Both the position numbers and the translations under genes were made by a program. The notes below the pieces were generated by a model. The model was not told where the DNA came from. It did no database searches and saw nothing but the letters and a program-made list of their open reading frames with translations. From Candidatus Poribacteria bacterium (GTDB taxonomy: Bacteria > Poribacteria > WGA-4E > UBA9662): a stretch of 42,055 nucleotides of DNA. Below, piece after piece: positions 17,532 to 27,736 of the stretch. Numbering within the stretch: the first letter of the stretch is position 1; every line of letters starts with the position of its first letter. The stretch spans positions 11,417 to 53,471 of the forward strand of contig DTUY01000384.1 of the NCBI GenBank assembly GCA_012963885.1, in the 5' to 3' direction.

Positions 17532-18206
17532 ATGGCAAATTCAATCCAAGAATATCTGCAGGTTATTTCAACAGTTAGAGAATACGTGGAGGAACAGATG
17601 CAACTTGGCTTTACTGAGATACTTGATCCGGAACATTCCAAATTAACGGAAGTTGATTATAATCAACTTCGCCAAGAAGCAAATGGATGTAAAAAGTGTG
17701 AATTGCACGCAACCCGTACCAATGTGGTCTTCGGTACAGGTAATGAAAATGCTGACTTAATGTTTATTGGTGAAGCTCCTGGCAGGGACGAGGATGAAAA
17801 AGGAGAACCTTTTGTCGGACGTGCTGGACAGTTACTGACTAAGGTCATTGAAGCCATGGAATTAACCCGTGACAAAGTCTATATCGCAAACGTGATCAAA
17901 TGCCGCCCTCCCAACAACCGGAATCCCAAACATACAGAGATTGAGTCTTGTGAACCTTACTTAATTCGGCAAATCGAGTTGATTAAACCAAAGGTCATTT
18001 GTGCCCTAGGGACCTTTGCCGCGCAGATGCTCCTGCGCACGGAAGCAAAAATCTCTGCGCTGCGTGGACATTTCCATGAATATCGTGGGATCAAGGTAAT
18101 GCCAACCTATCATCCTGCCTATCTTCTTCGCAATCCAGGTGGGAAGCGTGAGGTATGGGAAGATATGCAAAAAGTCATGGCTGAACTCAACTTACCCATA
18201 CCATGA
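17532..18206 (+). CDS. Uracil-DNA glycosylase, family 4 (Fe-S)
   Basis: Removes uracil from DNA in base-excision repair. Motif A is GEAPGRDED (80-88) and motif B is HPAYLLR (194-200). Cys53, Cys56, Cys124 and Cys140 (CKKC...KCRPPNNRNP...ESC) are the four ligands expected for the [4Fe-4S] cluster of family 4 enzymes. At 224 residues it has an N-terminal extension of about 45 residues before CKKC; a start further in cannot be excluded because no clear ribosome site precedes ATG 17532. It overlaps priA by ATGA, so repair and replication restart are coupled in expression. Confidence 0.95.
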   Translation: MANSIQEYLQVISTVREYVEEQMQLGFTEILDPEHSKLTEVDYNQLRQEANGCKKCELHATRTNVVFGTGNENADLMFIGEAPGRDEDEKGEPFVGRAGQLLTKVIEAMELTRDKVYIANVIKCRPPNNRNPKHTEIESCEPYLIRQIELIKPKVICALGTFAAQMLLRTEAKISALRGHFHEYRGIKVMPTYHPAYLLRNPGGKREVWEDMQKVMAELNLPIP

Positions 18207-20675
18207 AGTTTGCGCATGTTGCTTTCCCAATACCTGAAGATCTCACTTTCACTTATTCTATCCCAAACCATCTTATCCCCATAGCCAAGGCCGGTTGTCG
18301 TGTCTTAGCTTCTTTCGGTAACAGTATTCGCGAAGGTGTAATCGTTAATCTTCTTGACAGGTCTGATGTTGATAATCCGGATTTTAAAATTAAGGCCATC
18401 ACTGATTGTCTGGATAGTGAACCAGTGTTTTTAGACTCGATTCTAAAACTTACGAAATGGGTTTCGAGATATTATCTTTCCTCTTGGGGTGAAGCCCTGA
18501 AGTGCGCAGCACCAGCTGCAATTCGGACAAAACAACGAAAGACAATACACCTTACTGCAACCAAGGATGAAATCCAGGAGCTAAAACAGCGTGCAAAATT
18601 GCAGGGACAGATCTTGACTGTGCTTGCCAATGATGGAGATCTCACCTTAAATCAGCTCTCCAGACACATAAAGAAAACTTCATCCAGCTTACGTTCAGTA
18701 CTAGCTACGTTGCAAGGGAAAAAATTAATTGATATTCAAGTTAACTTTCGGCCTACTTCTCAAAAGCAATATGCTACTTTCGTTGCTCTGGCTAAACCAA
18801 TTGCTGAAATCAACCAAGAAATAACATCAACTCTTCAGCGTGCGCCTAAGCAGGCTGAGATACTTCGTACCCTGATATCTGTTTATAACAGGTTACCAAT
18901 TTCCAGTGCAGAACTATTGAAAACCGCTAACACCAGTTTGACAACGCTTCAAGCCTTAGAAAAAAAGAATCTGGTCGAATTGCAGTCGATTGAAATTACC
19001 AGAAATCCGTGGGATTCCAAGCCAATCGAAAATACGGAGCCGCTCACTCTTAACTCCGATCAGATCAATGCAGTAGCAAAGATTCATCATTCGATTGAAA
19101 CCAGCCTACCTAAAACGTTTCTGTTACATGGGGTGACAAGTAGTGGCAAAACAGAGGTCTATCTACAAGTTATTGCGAGAGTCCTAAGTAAGAAGAAAGG
19201 AGCGATTATTCTGATTCCTGAGATATCATTGACACCACAGACTGTCTCTCGTTTTGTTGGTCGTTTTGGAGTAGATGTTGCCGTTTTACATAGTCGTCTC
19301 TCTGATGGTGAGCGATATGATCAATGGCTGCGTGTCCGTTCAGGTAAGGCATCGATTGTCATTGGAGCCAGATCAGCGATTTTTGCACCAGTTCCCAATC
19401 TCGGACTGATTGTGATAGATGAAGAACATGAAACATCCTACAAGCAGGATTCGTCACCGCGTTATCATGCGCGTGATGTGGCGATTCAAAGATCGAAATT
19501 AGAAAATTGTACTGTTGTCTTAGGAACGGCGACGCCGTCGCTCGAAAGTTTCTACCATGCTGAGAAAGAAAAGTTCCATTTAATCTCGATGCCGTCACGT
19601 ATCGGTGGTATTGAGATGCCAAAGGTAGAAATTATCGATATGCGTGAGGAATTGAAATCCAAGAATCACTCTATATTCTCGAGATCTCTGCGGACAGCAA
19701 TTACAGATCGATTAATGCGAAATGAACAAACTATTCTGTTTCTGAATCGACGTGGTTATTCAAGTTATGTGTTCTGCCGAAATTGTGGTCATGTTGAAAA
19801 GTGTGATGTCTGTTCAGTGTCAATGACCTACCATTTTAGTAAGCAACAGATAGTTTGTCACCACTGCGGTGCGGAGAGCCCCCCCCCCCCGAAGTTGTCC
19901 TGATTGCACAAGTGAAAACATTCGCTATTTTGGGTTGGGAACTGAACGGGTTGAACAAGAAGTATTGAGAGCGTTCCCTCAGGCAAAAGCTCAACGAATG
20001 GATACCGATTCTACATCACGGAAAAATGCGCATCAGACAATATTAGATCAATTTAACAATCAAGAAATTGATATACTTGTTGGTACTCAGATGATAGCGA
20101 AAGGACTGGATTTTCCAAACGTTACGCTGGTTGGTGTTATCATTGCAGATACTGCCCTGAATTTACCTGATTTCCGTGCCAGTGAGCGTTCATTTAATTT
20201 GCTCACACAAGTTGCAGGTCGATCTGGCAGGAGTAAATTGGGAGGGAAAGTTATTGTCCAAACCTATATGCCAGATCACTACGGCATCCAAGCCGCTAAG
20301 AACCATGATTATGCTGGTTTTTATAACCAGGAAATTGTGTTTCGGAAGGAATTAAACTACCCACCTCTAAGTCATGCAGCAACAATTCTGGTGCGGGGAA
20401 CTATAGAAGAAGAGGTCATTAGCACTGCCAATGATCTGCGAAGTGTTCTGGATTCAATCCGGACAGATCGTTTTCCTAATGTTGAGATCCGAGGACCAGT
20501 TGCCGCGCCATTAGCCAAGATTAAGGCTAAGCACCGCTGGCACCTGTTACTAAGGTGTGAAAGTTCTGATGATCTTCGAGAGACAATCCAAGCTATGAAT
20601 CAATCAACACGGACTAATTTGGCACCAACGAGTATCGAGCTAATTGTGGACATTGACCCAATTAGCATGCTTTGA
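18203..20675 (+). CDS. priA: Primosomal helicase PriA, reading frame split at a 12-C run
   Basis: 3'-5' superfamily 2 helicase that reloads the replisome at stalled forks. Frame 1 (18203-19903) encodes the N-terminal DNA-binding domain (FAHVAFPIPEDLTFTYSIP), Walker A GVTSSGKT (310-317), DEEH (406-409), the GTATPS motif and six zinc-binding Cys (525, 528, 534, 537, 552, 555). It then runs into 12 Cs at 19879-19890 and stops at 19901. Frame 2 resumes with PPPRSCPDC, supplying the last two Cys, followed by GTERVEQEV, GTQMIAKGLDFPNVTLVG and VAGRSGR, to the stop at 20675. Eleven Cs would give one intact protein of 823 residues. As frame 2 is well conserved, a homopolymer sequencing error, a variable tract or slippage is likelier than decay. 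Confidence 0.93.
19879..19890 (+). repeat. Poly-C tract of 12 inside priA
   Basis: Twelve consecutive Cs in otherwise AT-rich coding sequence, exactly where the priA frame changes. It codes the Pro run before the last zinc-ligand pair (RSCPDC); 11 Cs restore the frame. Confidence 0.95.
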
Positions 20676-20686
20676 TCCTTAAGCAC

Positions 20687-23600
20687 CTAACGGTATAATA
20701 GCTTTTCAATTGATTGGGCAACGTCTGTTCGATGTGTGGAAAGCAACTCTGGGACCTTAGTGAATTCTGTCATATTGGAAACGATGCTTGTGGGTATTAT
20801 GAGGTATCCTTCCACTTCACGAAGAAGTTGATTCTCAGGATCCTCAGCTTTGAGCTTTTCAACTTGGTCCTTCAACATCCAGAAATACTCATAATCTTCA
20901 ATACCTTCCCTAAGCATTTCCCAGCGAATCGAGTTGACTGGTCCCTCAATTGATTTATATCCTTCCAATGCTTCCATAGGAGGATAAAGAAAGCGACCGT
21001 CGCCATTACCCCAGTAACCTACATAACCTACTGGCAAGCCATAACCGGATTGATAACTCATTGGATCTAAGTATGGGTTTTGTAATCTATCATCGGAATG
21101 CAAAAGCGGGCTCATCCAATAATTTGTATTCCAGATATAAATTCCGTCCAGACCATATTTCCATGTTTGCCATAGCCACATTCGCATTTCGATACCATGA
21201 TGATCGATAAAAAGCCCTGCGTAAGGAGACTTTGGAGCATTACGTACTGACCACCAAATCTTATCCCCTGCAGCCTTTCGTTCTTGGGCTAAAACTGGAT
21301 TGAAGTTGGGAGTGAGTGGGCACCACAGATCAACGCTACCTGCTAATTCTGGATCAACACCATGAGTCAGCATACGGGTTAGTTTGGGAGCTGAGTCGCC
21401 AATTTGATCCATTCCTGTTCTGACAAAGCCATAGTCTTTTTGCTCCGGTTCATCAAACCAAAACACATAGGCCTTGTCTAACCAACCATTCTGTTCAAGA
21501 TAGTTCTCCAGTTTGGCTAAATAGCCCGAAAAAAGAACTTCATATTCAGACGACCCTGATTCATAATTTTCAATGACTCCGACAGTTCTTTCGTAAGAAT
21601 TGCTGAATCCTGATCCTTCCAGCGGAATTTGGAAAGCATTAAATCGTAATCCATCGACGTAATTTCTGGCAGCCAATTCAAAACTCGCTGTATCCAGAGT
21701 TATATTCCAATCAGAAATCAATCTTTCAAAATTAGGATCAGGGATCAGATTCATGCTTTGCGATGCTTCATATAACGATAATCGATCAAACCAGGCAATA
21801 CCGGTTTCCACTCCAGAATCCGTCAATTGAACAGGTGAAAGTTTCACTGTTATTGATTCTGTCCCCTGCGGTAAAGAGCCAATACGTATTTCTTCCTTTT
21901 GCCAGATGCCACGCCCGACATAATCAAATGAAACCTCACGCAAAATCTTTCCATTCTTATCATAACATAGAATGTTGACCTCGTACGGTTGCCTCTTCTC
22001 AGCAGTTTTTACGAAAAAACCAAATTCATAAGTTTTGGTTGAATCCACCGAAATCAGTTTTTTGCCGATTGCGAAAGAATCTCGATCCTTATGACCGTCC
22101 TCAACTCGTATGCTGAAAAGACCTTCAGCTTTATCTGTGTCGATAATTTCACCACCTTCCCACCAGTGACCTTCAAAGTCAGTTTGAATTGGATGCAACG
22201 CCATCGGATTTATTGGTGAGATGCGATGATCTGCAAAATTTTGATAGTACTTACCTAAAACCGTCTCAAGTTCACCTTGATTTTCAAGGTGATGGTACTG
22301 CCTAATGCTATCGGGATCAATTCCAAAAGCGGACTGAATGTGGGTATCGTCAGACAACTCAAAATCCCAAACCTGTAGTTCAATTTCAAAAGTTTCAGAC
22401 CACAAGGCTCCTTCCTCGGGGTTAGAATCCCGTTTAGCCAAGTTAGAAGCAGCAAAAAACTGTTCTAACTCAAGATCTGATCCCATTTCTCCTGAGAAAT
22501 TCTCGCAATCACTATCTTTTTGTACGCCACGGACGGTTTGAGTAACTTGTTGCGTCTCAACCTGTTCCTTAGCAACTTTAGGTGGGGGAGGTGGCCCCAT
22601 GGCACCGGTAATTGATATCGATCCCCGGTACTTTCCCGCGGCAATGCCTTTCGGCACCCGGATAGTAATCCAGAACGGATAGTTCTGCCCCGGATTCAGT
22701 TGTACCGGTTGGTTGTGAGGAAGAATCGGATCTGGCCAATATCCTCTTGAACCACTCTCGTCCGTCGGATTCTGTACCAGAACGTAGTTAACTGTTGCTA
22801 ATTCTACATTCGCAGCTGGTATTTCATTAGTATTATAAATTAGACTGCTGGATTGGACACGTAACTGGTTCAAAGACCGGTCAGGGGTAATAACCAACTG
22901 AAACGATTCGGACTCATTCTTGGCAGCAGACAACCTAACCAGCGATTCAACCCTTTTAGGTATAGCGCGGTCACGGCTGATTTTATTTGCACCATCTGTC
23001 CACCAGATAGCCCCCACAGTTTCAGTCTGTCCAAGCAATATTCCAAAATTGGCATCATAAAGCGAGGAGACACTAAATGGAAGTATAGCCTTATAGACTG
23101 TGTCACCATTAAAAATATCTTTTATCTGAACAGTCATCACATAGTCAGTGGCTTCAATGAGCTCATAACTCGGCCACCGCACACGCCAAGTTTCGGAAAA
23201 ACCGATGTACACCACTTTAGTCCCAAAATGTTTGGCTTCCCCATCACCCTTTTTTTGAATAGCAAGAGAGGTTTCTAATTCAACTGCGAAGTCTTGAAGG
23301 TTGGCAATCAACAGACTTACTTCATTGTATTTATCGCCTGTTTTTAAGTCACCAACCGTTTCAAATTCGACAGCTACTGAATTAAACGGAATACTGACCT
23401 CAGCGTAGTGGGTTTCTCCTATTAGATCAAGCTCAGCATCATCAATTTCACTTCGGTACTCATAACTCAGGACTTCGGCCTTATTAGTTGAACGCAAGCG
23501 CACATAAATATCTTCAGCTGGAAGAATATCGTCTAGAAGTAAGAAAGTTTGAGTGCCAGATTGGCTGACCTTACCAACAACTGTCCAGTTACTTTCATCT

Positions 23601-24361
23601 ACTCCTATTTCAACAATACATTCGCCTCCATCGTGTACATTGGCCTGGACACTTATCGCCCCTTCGATCTGCTGATAGCCAGGCAAATCATGCCGATAAA
23701 CGATCTCTGAATCTTTTGGCAAAATCCAGCGGTCAGTGTTGAAATAGGCGCTATGTCTGACCAAATTCCGTGATGTGTTACTGGTCATACTGGTATAATC
23801 TGGCCGGAAAGTATATATCCCGCCGTGAATTAATTCCCCTTCACCTAGATCTAAATCGTGTCTTGTACGAGGGATCGGAGTAATATCAATCAAACCAACA
23901 TCATCGAAGAAAATCTTCCCTTTAGTTTCATATTGGCCAAAGCGAAGGAAAGCACCAAGTGTATTGATAGGCGTTGTAAATATCAATTCATGCCGTTGCC
24001 AATCTGTTCCGACAACTAAATCACGTGTTATAAGATTTGACCCTACCACGGCAGTCCCACCGTCAGCTTCTGCTGATCCCTTCACCGAGAAGTTCAAGCG
24101 GTAAACTTGGTGCGGCAAAATCGAACTTGTTGAAGATCGCCAAAAGGAAAGATCTCCCGGCTTCCCATCCCCCCTAATTGAAATGCAACGTTCTCCTGTT
24201 TTACCAAAAAGTTCCCATTTACCGAAGGCCTCATTTGAAAGTCCCCACCCTTGCGGAGATTCAGTACCAAACTCAAATGATCCATTTTCAATCAGAGGAT
24301 TCTGTGCCCAAGAAATTGCAGGCACAAGAACTAAGGTTGCCAAGATTCTCAAGATTCTCAA
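20687..24361 (-). CDS. Secreted DUF4091 / GH123-like glycoside hydrolase-type protein
   Basis: A 1,224-residue exported protein. Signal peptide: MRILRILATLVLVPAISWAQ. Next come carbohydrate-binding-like jelly-roll regions (NPLIENGSFEFG...GWGLSN; a second near NLIPDPNFERLISDWN), beta-sandwich domains, and a C-terminal region typical of DUF4091: IWWSVRNAPKSPYAGLFIDH, WLWQTWKYGLDGIYIWNTNYW and IRWEMLREGIEDYEYFWML. DUF4091 is related to GH123 hexosaminidases, so degradation of an external polysaccharide is inferred. Midway is a low-complexity stretch (GPPPPPKVAKEQVE, then acidic) that looks like a linker or insertion. The start is TTG 24361 with GAGGAGAG about 7 bases upstream. It converges with priA, 11 bases apart, and no hairpin is seen between them. 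Confidence 0.85.
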   Translation of the reverse strand: MRILRILATLVLVPAISWAQNPLIENGSFEFGTESPQGWGLSNEAFGKWELFGKTGERCISIRGDGKPGDLSFWRSSTSSILPHQVYRLNFSVKGSAEADGGTAVVGSNLITRDLVVGTDWQRHELIFTTPINTLGAFLRFGQYETKGKIFFDDVGLIDITPIPRTRHDLDLGEGELIHGGIYTFRPDYTSMTSNTSRNLVRHSAYFNTDRWILPKDSEIVYRHDLPGYQQIEGAISVQANVHDGGECIVEIGVDESNWTVVGKVSQSGTQTFLLLDDILPAEDIYVRLRSTNKAEVLSYEYRSEIDDAELDLIGETHYAEVSIPFNSVAVEFETVGDLKTGDKYNEVSLLIANLQDFAVELETSLAIQKKGDGEAKHFGTKVVYIGFSETWRVRWPSYELIEATDYVMTVQIKDIFNGDTVYKAILPFSVSSLYDANFGILLGQTETVGAIWWTDGANKISRDRAIPKRVESLVRLSAAKNESESFQLVITPDRSLNQLRVQSSSLIYNTNEIPAANVELATVNYVLVQNPTDESGSRGYWPDPILPHNQPVQLNPGQNYPFWITIRVPKGIAAGKYRGSISITGAMGPPPPPKVAKEQVETQQVTQTVRGVQKDSDCENFSGEMGSDLELEQFFAASNLAKRDSNPEEGALWSETFEIELQVWDFELSDDTHIQSAFGIDPDSIRQYHHLENQGELETVLGKYYQNFADHRISPINPMALHPIQTDFEGHWWEGGEIIDTDKAEGLFSIRVEDGHKDRDSFAIGKKLISVDSTKTYEFGFFVKTAEKRQPYEVNILCYDKNGKILREVSFDYVGRGIWQKEEIRIGSLPQGTESITVKLSPVQLTDSGVETGIAWFDRLSLYEASQSMNLIPDPNFERLISDWNITLDTASFELAARNYVDGLRFNAFQIPLEGSGFSNSYERTVGVIENYESGSSEYEVLFSGYLAKLENYLEQNGWLDKAYVFWFDEPEQKDYGFVRTGMDQIGDSAPKLTRMLTHGVDPELAGSVDLWCPLTPNFNPVLAQERKAAGDKIWWSVRNAPKSPYAGLFIDHHGIEMRMWLWQTWKYGLDGIYIWNTNYWMSPLLHSDDRLQNPYLDPMSYQSGYGLPVGYVGYWGNGDGRFLYPPMEALEGYKSIEGPVNSIRWEMLREGIEDYEYFWMLKDQVEKLKAEDPENQLLREVEGYLIIPTSIVSNMTEFTKVPELLSTHRTDVAQSIEKLLYR

Positions 24362-24532
24362 ACTATTCTCTCCTCAGGTTAATATTAAATACCAAATAAT
24401 TTCAAACCTCTACACTTGATCGAACTAACTGGCAACAGAAGTATAATTTTAACGTTTTGTAAACTTAAAACCCAACTAGTAGGTTCGCCAAATCTGAGAT
24501 CATTAATCCATTACCTACATTTTGGTGATTGA

Positions 24533-25654
24533 TTACGAGTTCTTTGAGGAAACTAACTTCTGATATACCTCTTCTGTCTTCTGGATCATCTGGGTAACAC
24601 TAAAGTGTGTTTCAACGCGTTGACGCCCAGCAATCCCATATGTACTCCGTAAATTCGGATTATCAATCAGAGCAATGACTGCCTTTGTAACGAAGTTAAG
24701 ACTCGTCTCCGGTACAACAATGCCAGTTTCGTTATGTTGTACAATGTGCAATTTTGATGGATCAGTTGAAGTGGCGAAGATAACCGGGATGCTACATGCC
24801 ATGGCTTCAATCATAACTGATCCACCTGAAAGTGTTACCAAGCAATCGAGGGATGCCAGCACAGCCGGCATGTCGTTCCGTCGTCCCGCAAAGGTGACGT
24901 GTGCATTAAGCTCATTTTGGGCACAAAAAGCTTTTAGCTTATAGAGATATTGCTTAGAATAAATATCACCAATGACAAAAAAATGTGCTTCTCGACCGGA
25001 TGAAAGTATATCTTTTGCAATCCTGAGAAAATCAAGTTGTCGTTTGGCTAATTCAATACGCCCGACAAGTCCAACTAACATTTTGGCATTAGGTGCATAC
25101 TCCTGCACGAGAATGTTTGTCTTCGATCTTTCCGGCTTAAATTTGCTGATGTCGACGGCATCGAAAATGACTTCAATTTTCTCTTCCGGCATGCCATCCT
25201 GAATAAGTGCATCTCGATATTTATAGCCAATTGAAACCGCTGAAGATGCCTGCCTGAGAGAGTAACATTTTGCATGTTTTTCACGCATGTTGCTTCGGAC
25301 ATGAAAAACATTTGGTATAGAAAGCTCTCGGCGGACAGCAAGCATATAAGGATTCATCCGGTAATCTGAATGAATAAGATCAATGTCTGCTTCTCTTGCA
25401 AATCGGACTATTTTTTGAGTTGCGAGTCTTTTTGTAAGAATCGATTGAATGTGCAACCATCTTGGCAGTTTAAGGATATGTGTTGGGATTCCTTCTGAAA
25501 TGAAACTTTCTACAAGATCTCCCCGACTCGGACAAATGACAATCGGATGAAATCTTTTCCGATCCAGCCCTTTAATTAAATACTCATACTGTACTTCACC
25601 ACCACCAACTCGAGACCCATACAAAGTCAAATACAAGACACTAATTTTGCCCAT
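24533..25654 (-). CDS. Glycosyltransferase, GT4-type (GT-B fold)
   Basis: The 373-residue cytoplasmic, probably membrane-associated, enzyme transfers a sugar from a nucleotide donor. N-terminal domain: VLYLTLYGSRVGGGEVQYEYLIKGL (read as joined motifs), with the glycine-rich acceptor loop GGGE at 18-21. C-terminal donor domain: VGLVGRIELAKRQLDFL (cf. VGRL...KG), HVTFAGRRNDMPAVLASLD and SGGSVMIEAMACSIPVIFA (family: EGxPxxxxEAMAxGxPVV) with the conserved Glu. GGAG lies 4 bases before ATG 25654. Acceptor and product (capsule, LPS or glycoprotein) cannot be told; no other glycan genes adjoin it. A candidate promoter lies 240 bases upstream. Confidence 0.9.
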   Translation of the reverse strand: MGKISVLYLTLYGSRVGGGEVQYEYLIKGLDRKRFHPIVICPSRGDLVESFISEGIPTHILKLPRWLHIQSILTKRLATQKIVRFAREADIDLIHSDYRMNPYMLAVRRELSIPNVFHVRSNMREKHAKCYSLRQASSAVSIGYKYRDALIQDGMPEEKIEVIFDAVDISKFKPERSKTNILVQEYAPNAKMLVGLVGRIELAKRQLDFLRIAKDILSSGREAHFFVIGDIYSKQYLYKLKAFCAQNELNAHVTFAGRRNDMPAVLASLDCLVTLSGGSVMIEAMACSIPVIFATSTDPSKLHIVQHNETGIVVPETSLNFVTKAVIALIDNPNLRSTYGIAGRQRVETHFSVTQMIQKTEEVYQKLVSSKNS

Positions 25655-26137
25655 AAGCTCCGTAATTCAGAATAGAGGCGAACCATCAATGATTTATCGA
25701 GAATAGAACAATCGCAAAATCACAAGCAAAAATCAATAAATCCAAATAGCAACCATTGAAATTTTATGTGCATTAATACCGAATATGAATCATCAAATGA
25801 TCAAGGAACCGAAAACCTGAAAAAAACAAATCAGAAAATGAAAAACTGGAGCTTCGCACGGTCATATATCTACCTCTGAACTATAGTTTATATTATATCG
25901 TATAAACAGATTTGGGTTCAACCATTATGTTCTTTGAAGAATGAGACTATCTAAGGTTCCCACAAATTAAAAATCTTTAGAAGAACCCCTTCTCTACAAC
26001 ATGGGATATTGGACAATAACATAGAGAACCTACAAGATAGAGAACCTACAAGCAATGAACAAGATATATCAGAATTTACGGTAATCGTACCGAACATTAA
26101 GTTTCCTAATCATCCAGAGGACCTGTGGTTTCTAAGC
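25655..26137. other. AT-rich divergent gap with a short repeat
   Basis: No gene was recognised. A 12-base word, AGAACCTACAAG, occurs twice about 17 bases apart (26024 and 26041). The region carries the candidate reverse promoter at 25892-25921 and, at its right edge, the forward promoter of the sigma-54 activator gene. Confidence 0.5.
25892..25921 (-). promoter_or_regulatory. Candidate sigma-70 promoter for the glycosyltransferase
   Basis: On the minus strand: TTGAAC (25916-25921), 18 bases, TATAAT (25892-25897). The leader would be about 230 bases, unusually long. Confidence 0.4.
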
Positions 26138-26166
26138 TTGCTTTGGCAAACTGATTTTGCTATACT
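26138..26166 (+). promoter_or_regulatory. Extended -10 promoter for the sigma-54 activator gene
   Basis: TTGCTT (26138-26143), 17 bases, TATACT (26161-26166), with TG at 26158-26159 giving TGCTATACT. The -35 is poor but the extended -10 is good; it lies 35 bases before the ATG. Confidence 0.5.
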
Positions 26167-26200
26167 TAGTTAGGAATTGTGTTGGTTAGGGGGGATATCC

Positions 26201-27733
26201 ATGGTAGACAGAAAAGAGCAAATTGTTGATTGTATATCGCCAGGCCAATATCATGCTTTGCTTGATATTAGCCACACGGTTAATTCCTCTCTGGACATAC
26301 AAGAGATCCTTGATTTGGTCTTATCAGAATTGGCTACTGTGGTGGAAGCAAGTGCAAGTTCAATATGGTTACTTGATGATGATAAGCAACGACTTAACGT
26401 CGCAACGGCAACTGGTGAAAAGAGCGAAGAAATCAAAGAAATTGTTCTTGAAATAGGTGAAGGCATAGTTGGATCTGTTGTGAAAGAAGGAACCTCCCTA
26501 ATTACACAAGATGCCCGAAAAGAAAAGGAGCACGCTATATCCATCGCCGAGAAGCTGGATTTTGCTGCGACAACGATGATGTGCGTCCCGATCATGACAC
26601 GAGATCGGATTATTGGTGCGATTCAACTGTTAAACAAAGCTGATAGTCAGCCTTTTTCCGAAGAAAATTTATATCTGACTGAAGTTGTAGCTAATGCGGC
26701 CGGGATCGCGTTGGAAAATGCGCATCTACATAATTTTCTACAGCGTGAAAACCAAACGCTGCGATATGAACTAGGGACAAACCATACACAGTTTCAAGAT
26801 ATCATTGGATCTAGCCCAAAGATGCGTAAGGTATTAGAACTCTCAGAGCGAGTTGCTCAGACAAGTTCAACTGTTTTGCTCCGTGGGGAAAGTGGTACAG
26901 GTAAGGAAATAATTGCGCAATCTATTCACAACGCAAGCTCAAGAGCAAAAAAGCCCTTTATTCCAGTCAATTGTGCGGCTTTACCCGACAATCTTCTTGA
27001 AAGTGAACTTTTTGGCCATGAGAGAGGTGCTTTTACTGGTGCGACAAGTCGCAAGGAAGGTCGGTTTGAACTGGCCAACCAAGGCACTCTGTTTCTGGAT
27101 GAGATTGGAGATATGCAGATTGGTCTGCAAGCGAAGTTATTGCGAGTCTTGCAAGACCAACAAATTTACCGAGTCGGTGGAACAGCGCCAATCAATTGCG
27201 ATGCTCGTATCATTTCGGCTACCAACCAAGATATTGAATCAAAGATAAAACAGGGCAGTTTCCGTGAAGATCTATATTATCGATTGAACGTGATTACGAT
27301 TGGATTACCGACGCTTCACGAACGAATTGAAGATATACTAAGATTGGCGTCACATTTTTTGAATAAATATAGTTGGGAAATGAAACGGATGAAAACTGGA
27401 TTTAGTCCAGACGCTGTTCAAATCCTGATGACCCATACGTGGCCTGGAAACGTTCGTGAACTACAGAATGCTATTGAGCATGCTGTGGTGTTGGGAAAAG
27501 ATGAAGAAATCCAAGTGGAAGATTTACCACTGAGCCTGCGTAAAAATTGGAGTAAGAGTGAAATACCCAACAAGACTTTGGCACTGGAAGATGCCCAACG
27601 GGGATTCAAGAAACAATACATCCAATATATGTTAGCACAGAATGACGGTAATCGATCCAAAACGGCCGAGGTTTTGGATATTCAGCGGACCTACCTATCC
27701 CGGCTAATCCGCGAGTTAAACATTGGAGAATGA
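26201..27733 (+). CDS. Sigma-54-dependent transcriptional activator (GAF-AAA-Fis)
   Basis: Cytoplasmic activator that remodels sigma-54 RNA polymerase by ATP hydrolysis. From ATG 26201 (AGGGGGG upstream) it has 510 residues; the TTG at 26177 would add eight unlikely residues. Domains: GAF sensor about 15-175 ([27 protein letters not shown]); AAA+ from about 200, with Walker A GESGTGKE (229-236), GAFTGA (276-281, the sigma-54 contact loop, intact), Walker [11 protein letters not shown] (295-304) and the arginine-finger region [11 protein letters not shown]; Fis-type HTH at the end ([26 protein letters not shown]). A GAF rather than a receiver domain suggests direct sensing of a small ligand, as in NifA or NorR types. 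Target genes are unknown; no well-formed sigma-54 promoter was found nearby. Confidence 0.93.
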   Translation: MVDRKEQIVDCISPGQYHALLDISHTVNSSLDIQEILDLVLSELATVVEASASSIWLLDDDKQRLNVATATGEKSEEIKEIVLEIGEGIVGSVVKEGTSLITQDARKEKEHAISIAEKLDFAATTMMCVPIMTRDRIIGAIQLLNKADSQPFSEENLYLTEVVANAAGIALENAHLHNFLQRENQTLRYELGTNHTQFQDIIGSSPKMRKVLELSERVAQTSSTVLLRGESGTGKEIIAQSIHNASSRAKKPFIPVNCAALPDNLLESELFGHERGAFTGATSRKEGRFELANQGTLFLDEIGDMQIGLQAKLLRVLQDQQIYRVGGTAPINCDARIISATNQDIESKIKQGSFREDLYYRLNVITIGLPTLHERIEDILRLASHFLNKYSWEMKRMKTGFSPDAVQILMTHTWPGNVRELQNAIEHAVVLGKDEEIQVEDLPLSLRKNWSKSEIPNKTLALEDAQRGFKKQYIQYMLAQNDGNRSKTAEVLDIQRTYLSRLIRELNIGE

Positions 27734-27736
27734 CAT

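Noticed and set aside
26024..26052. Repeated AGAACCTACAAG as a CRISPR or integration site
   Set aside because: Only two short copies, no palindromic repeat, no spacers, and no cas or integrase genes nearby.
26144..26162. TTGGCAAACTGATTTTGCT as a sigma-54 promoter of the activator gene
   Set aside because: The GG-to-GC distance is 14 bases instead of 12; an extended -10 sigma-70 promoter overlaps it and fits better.
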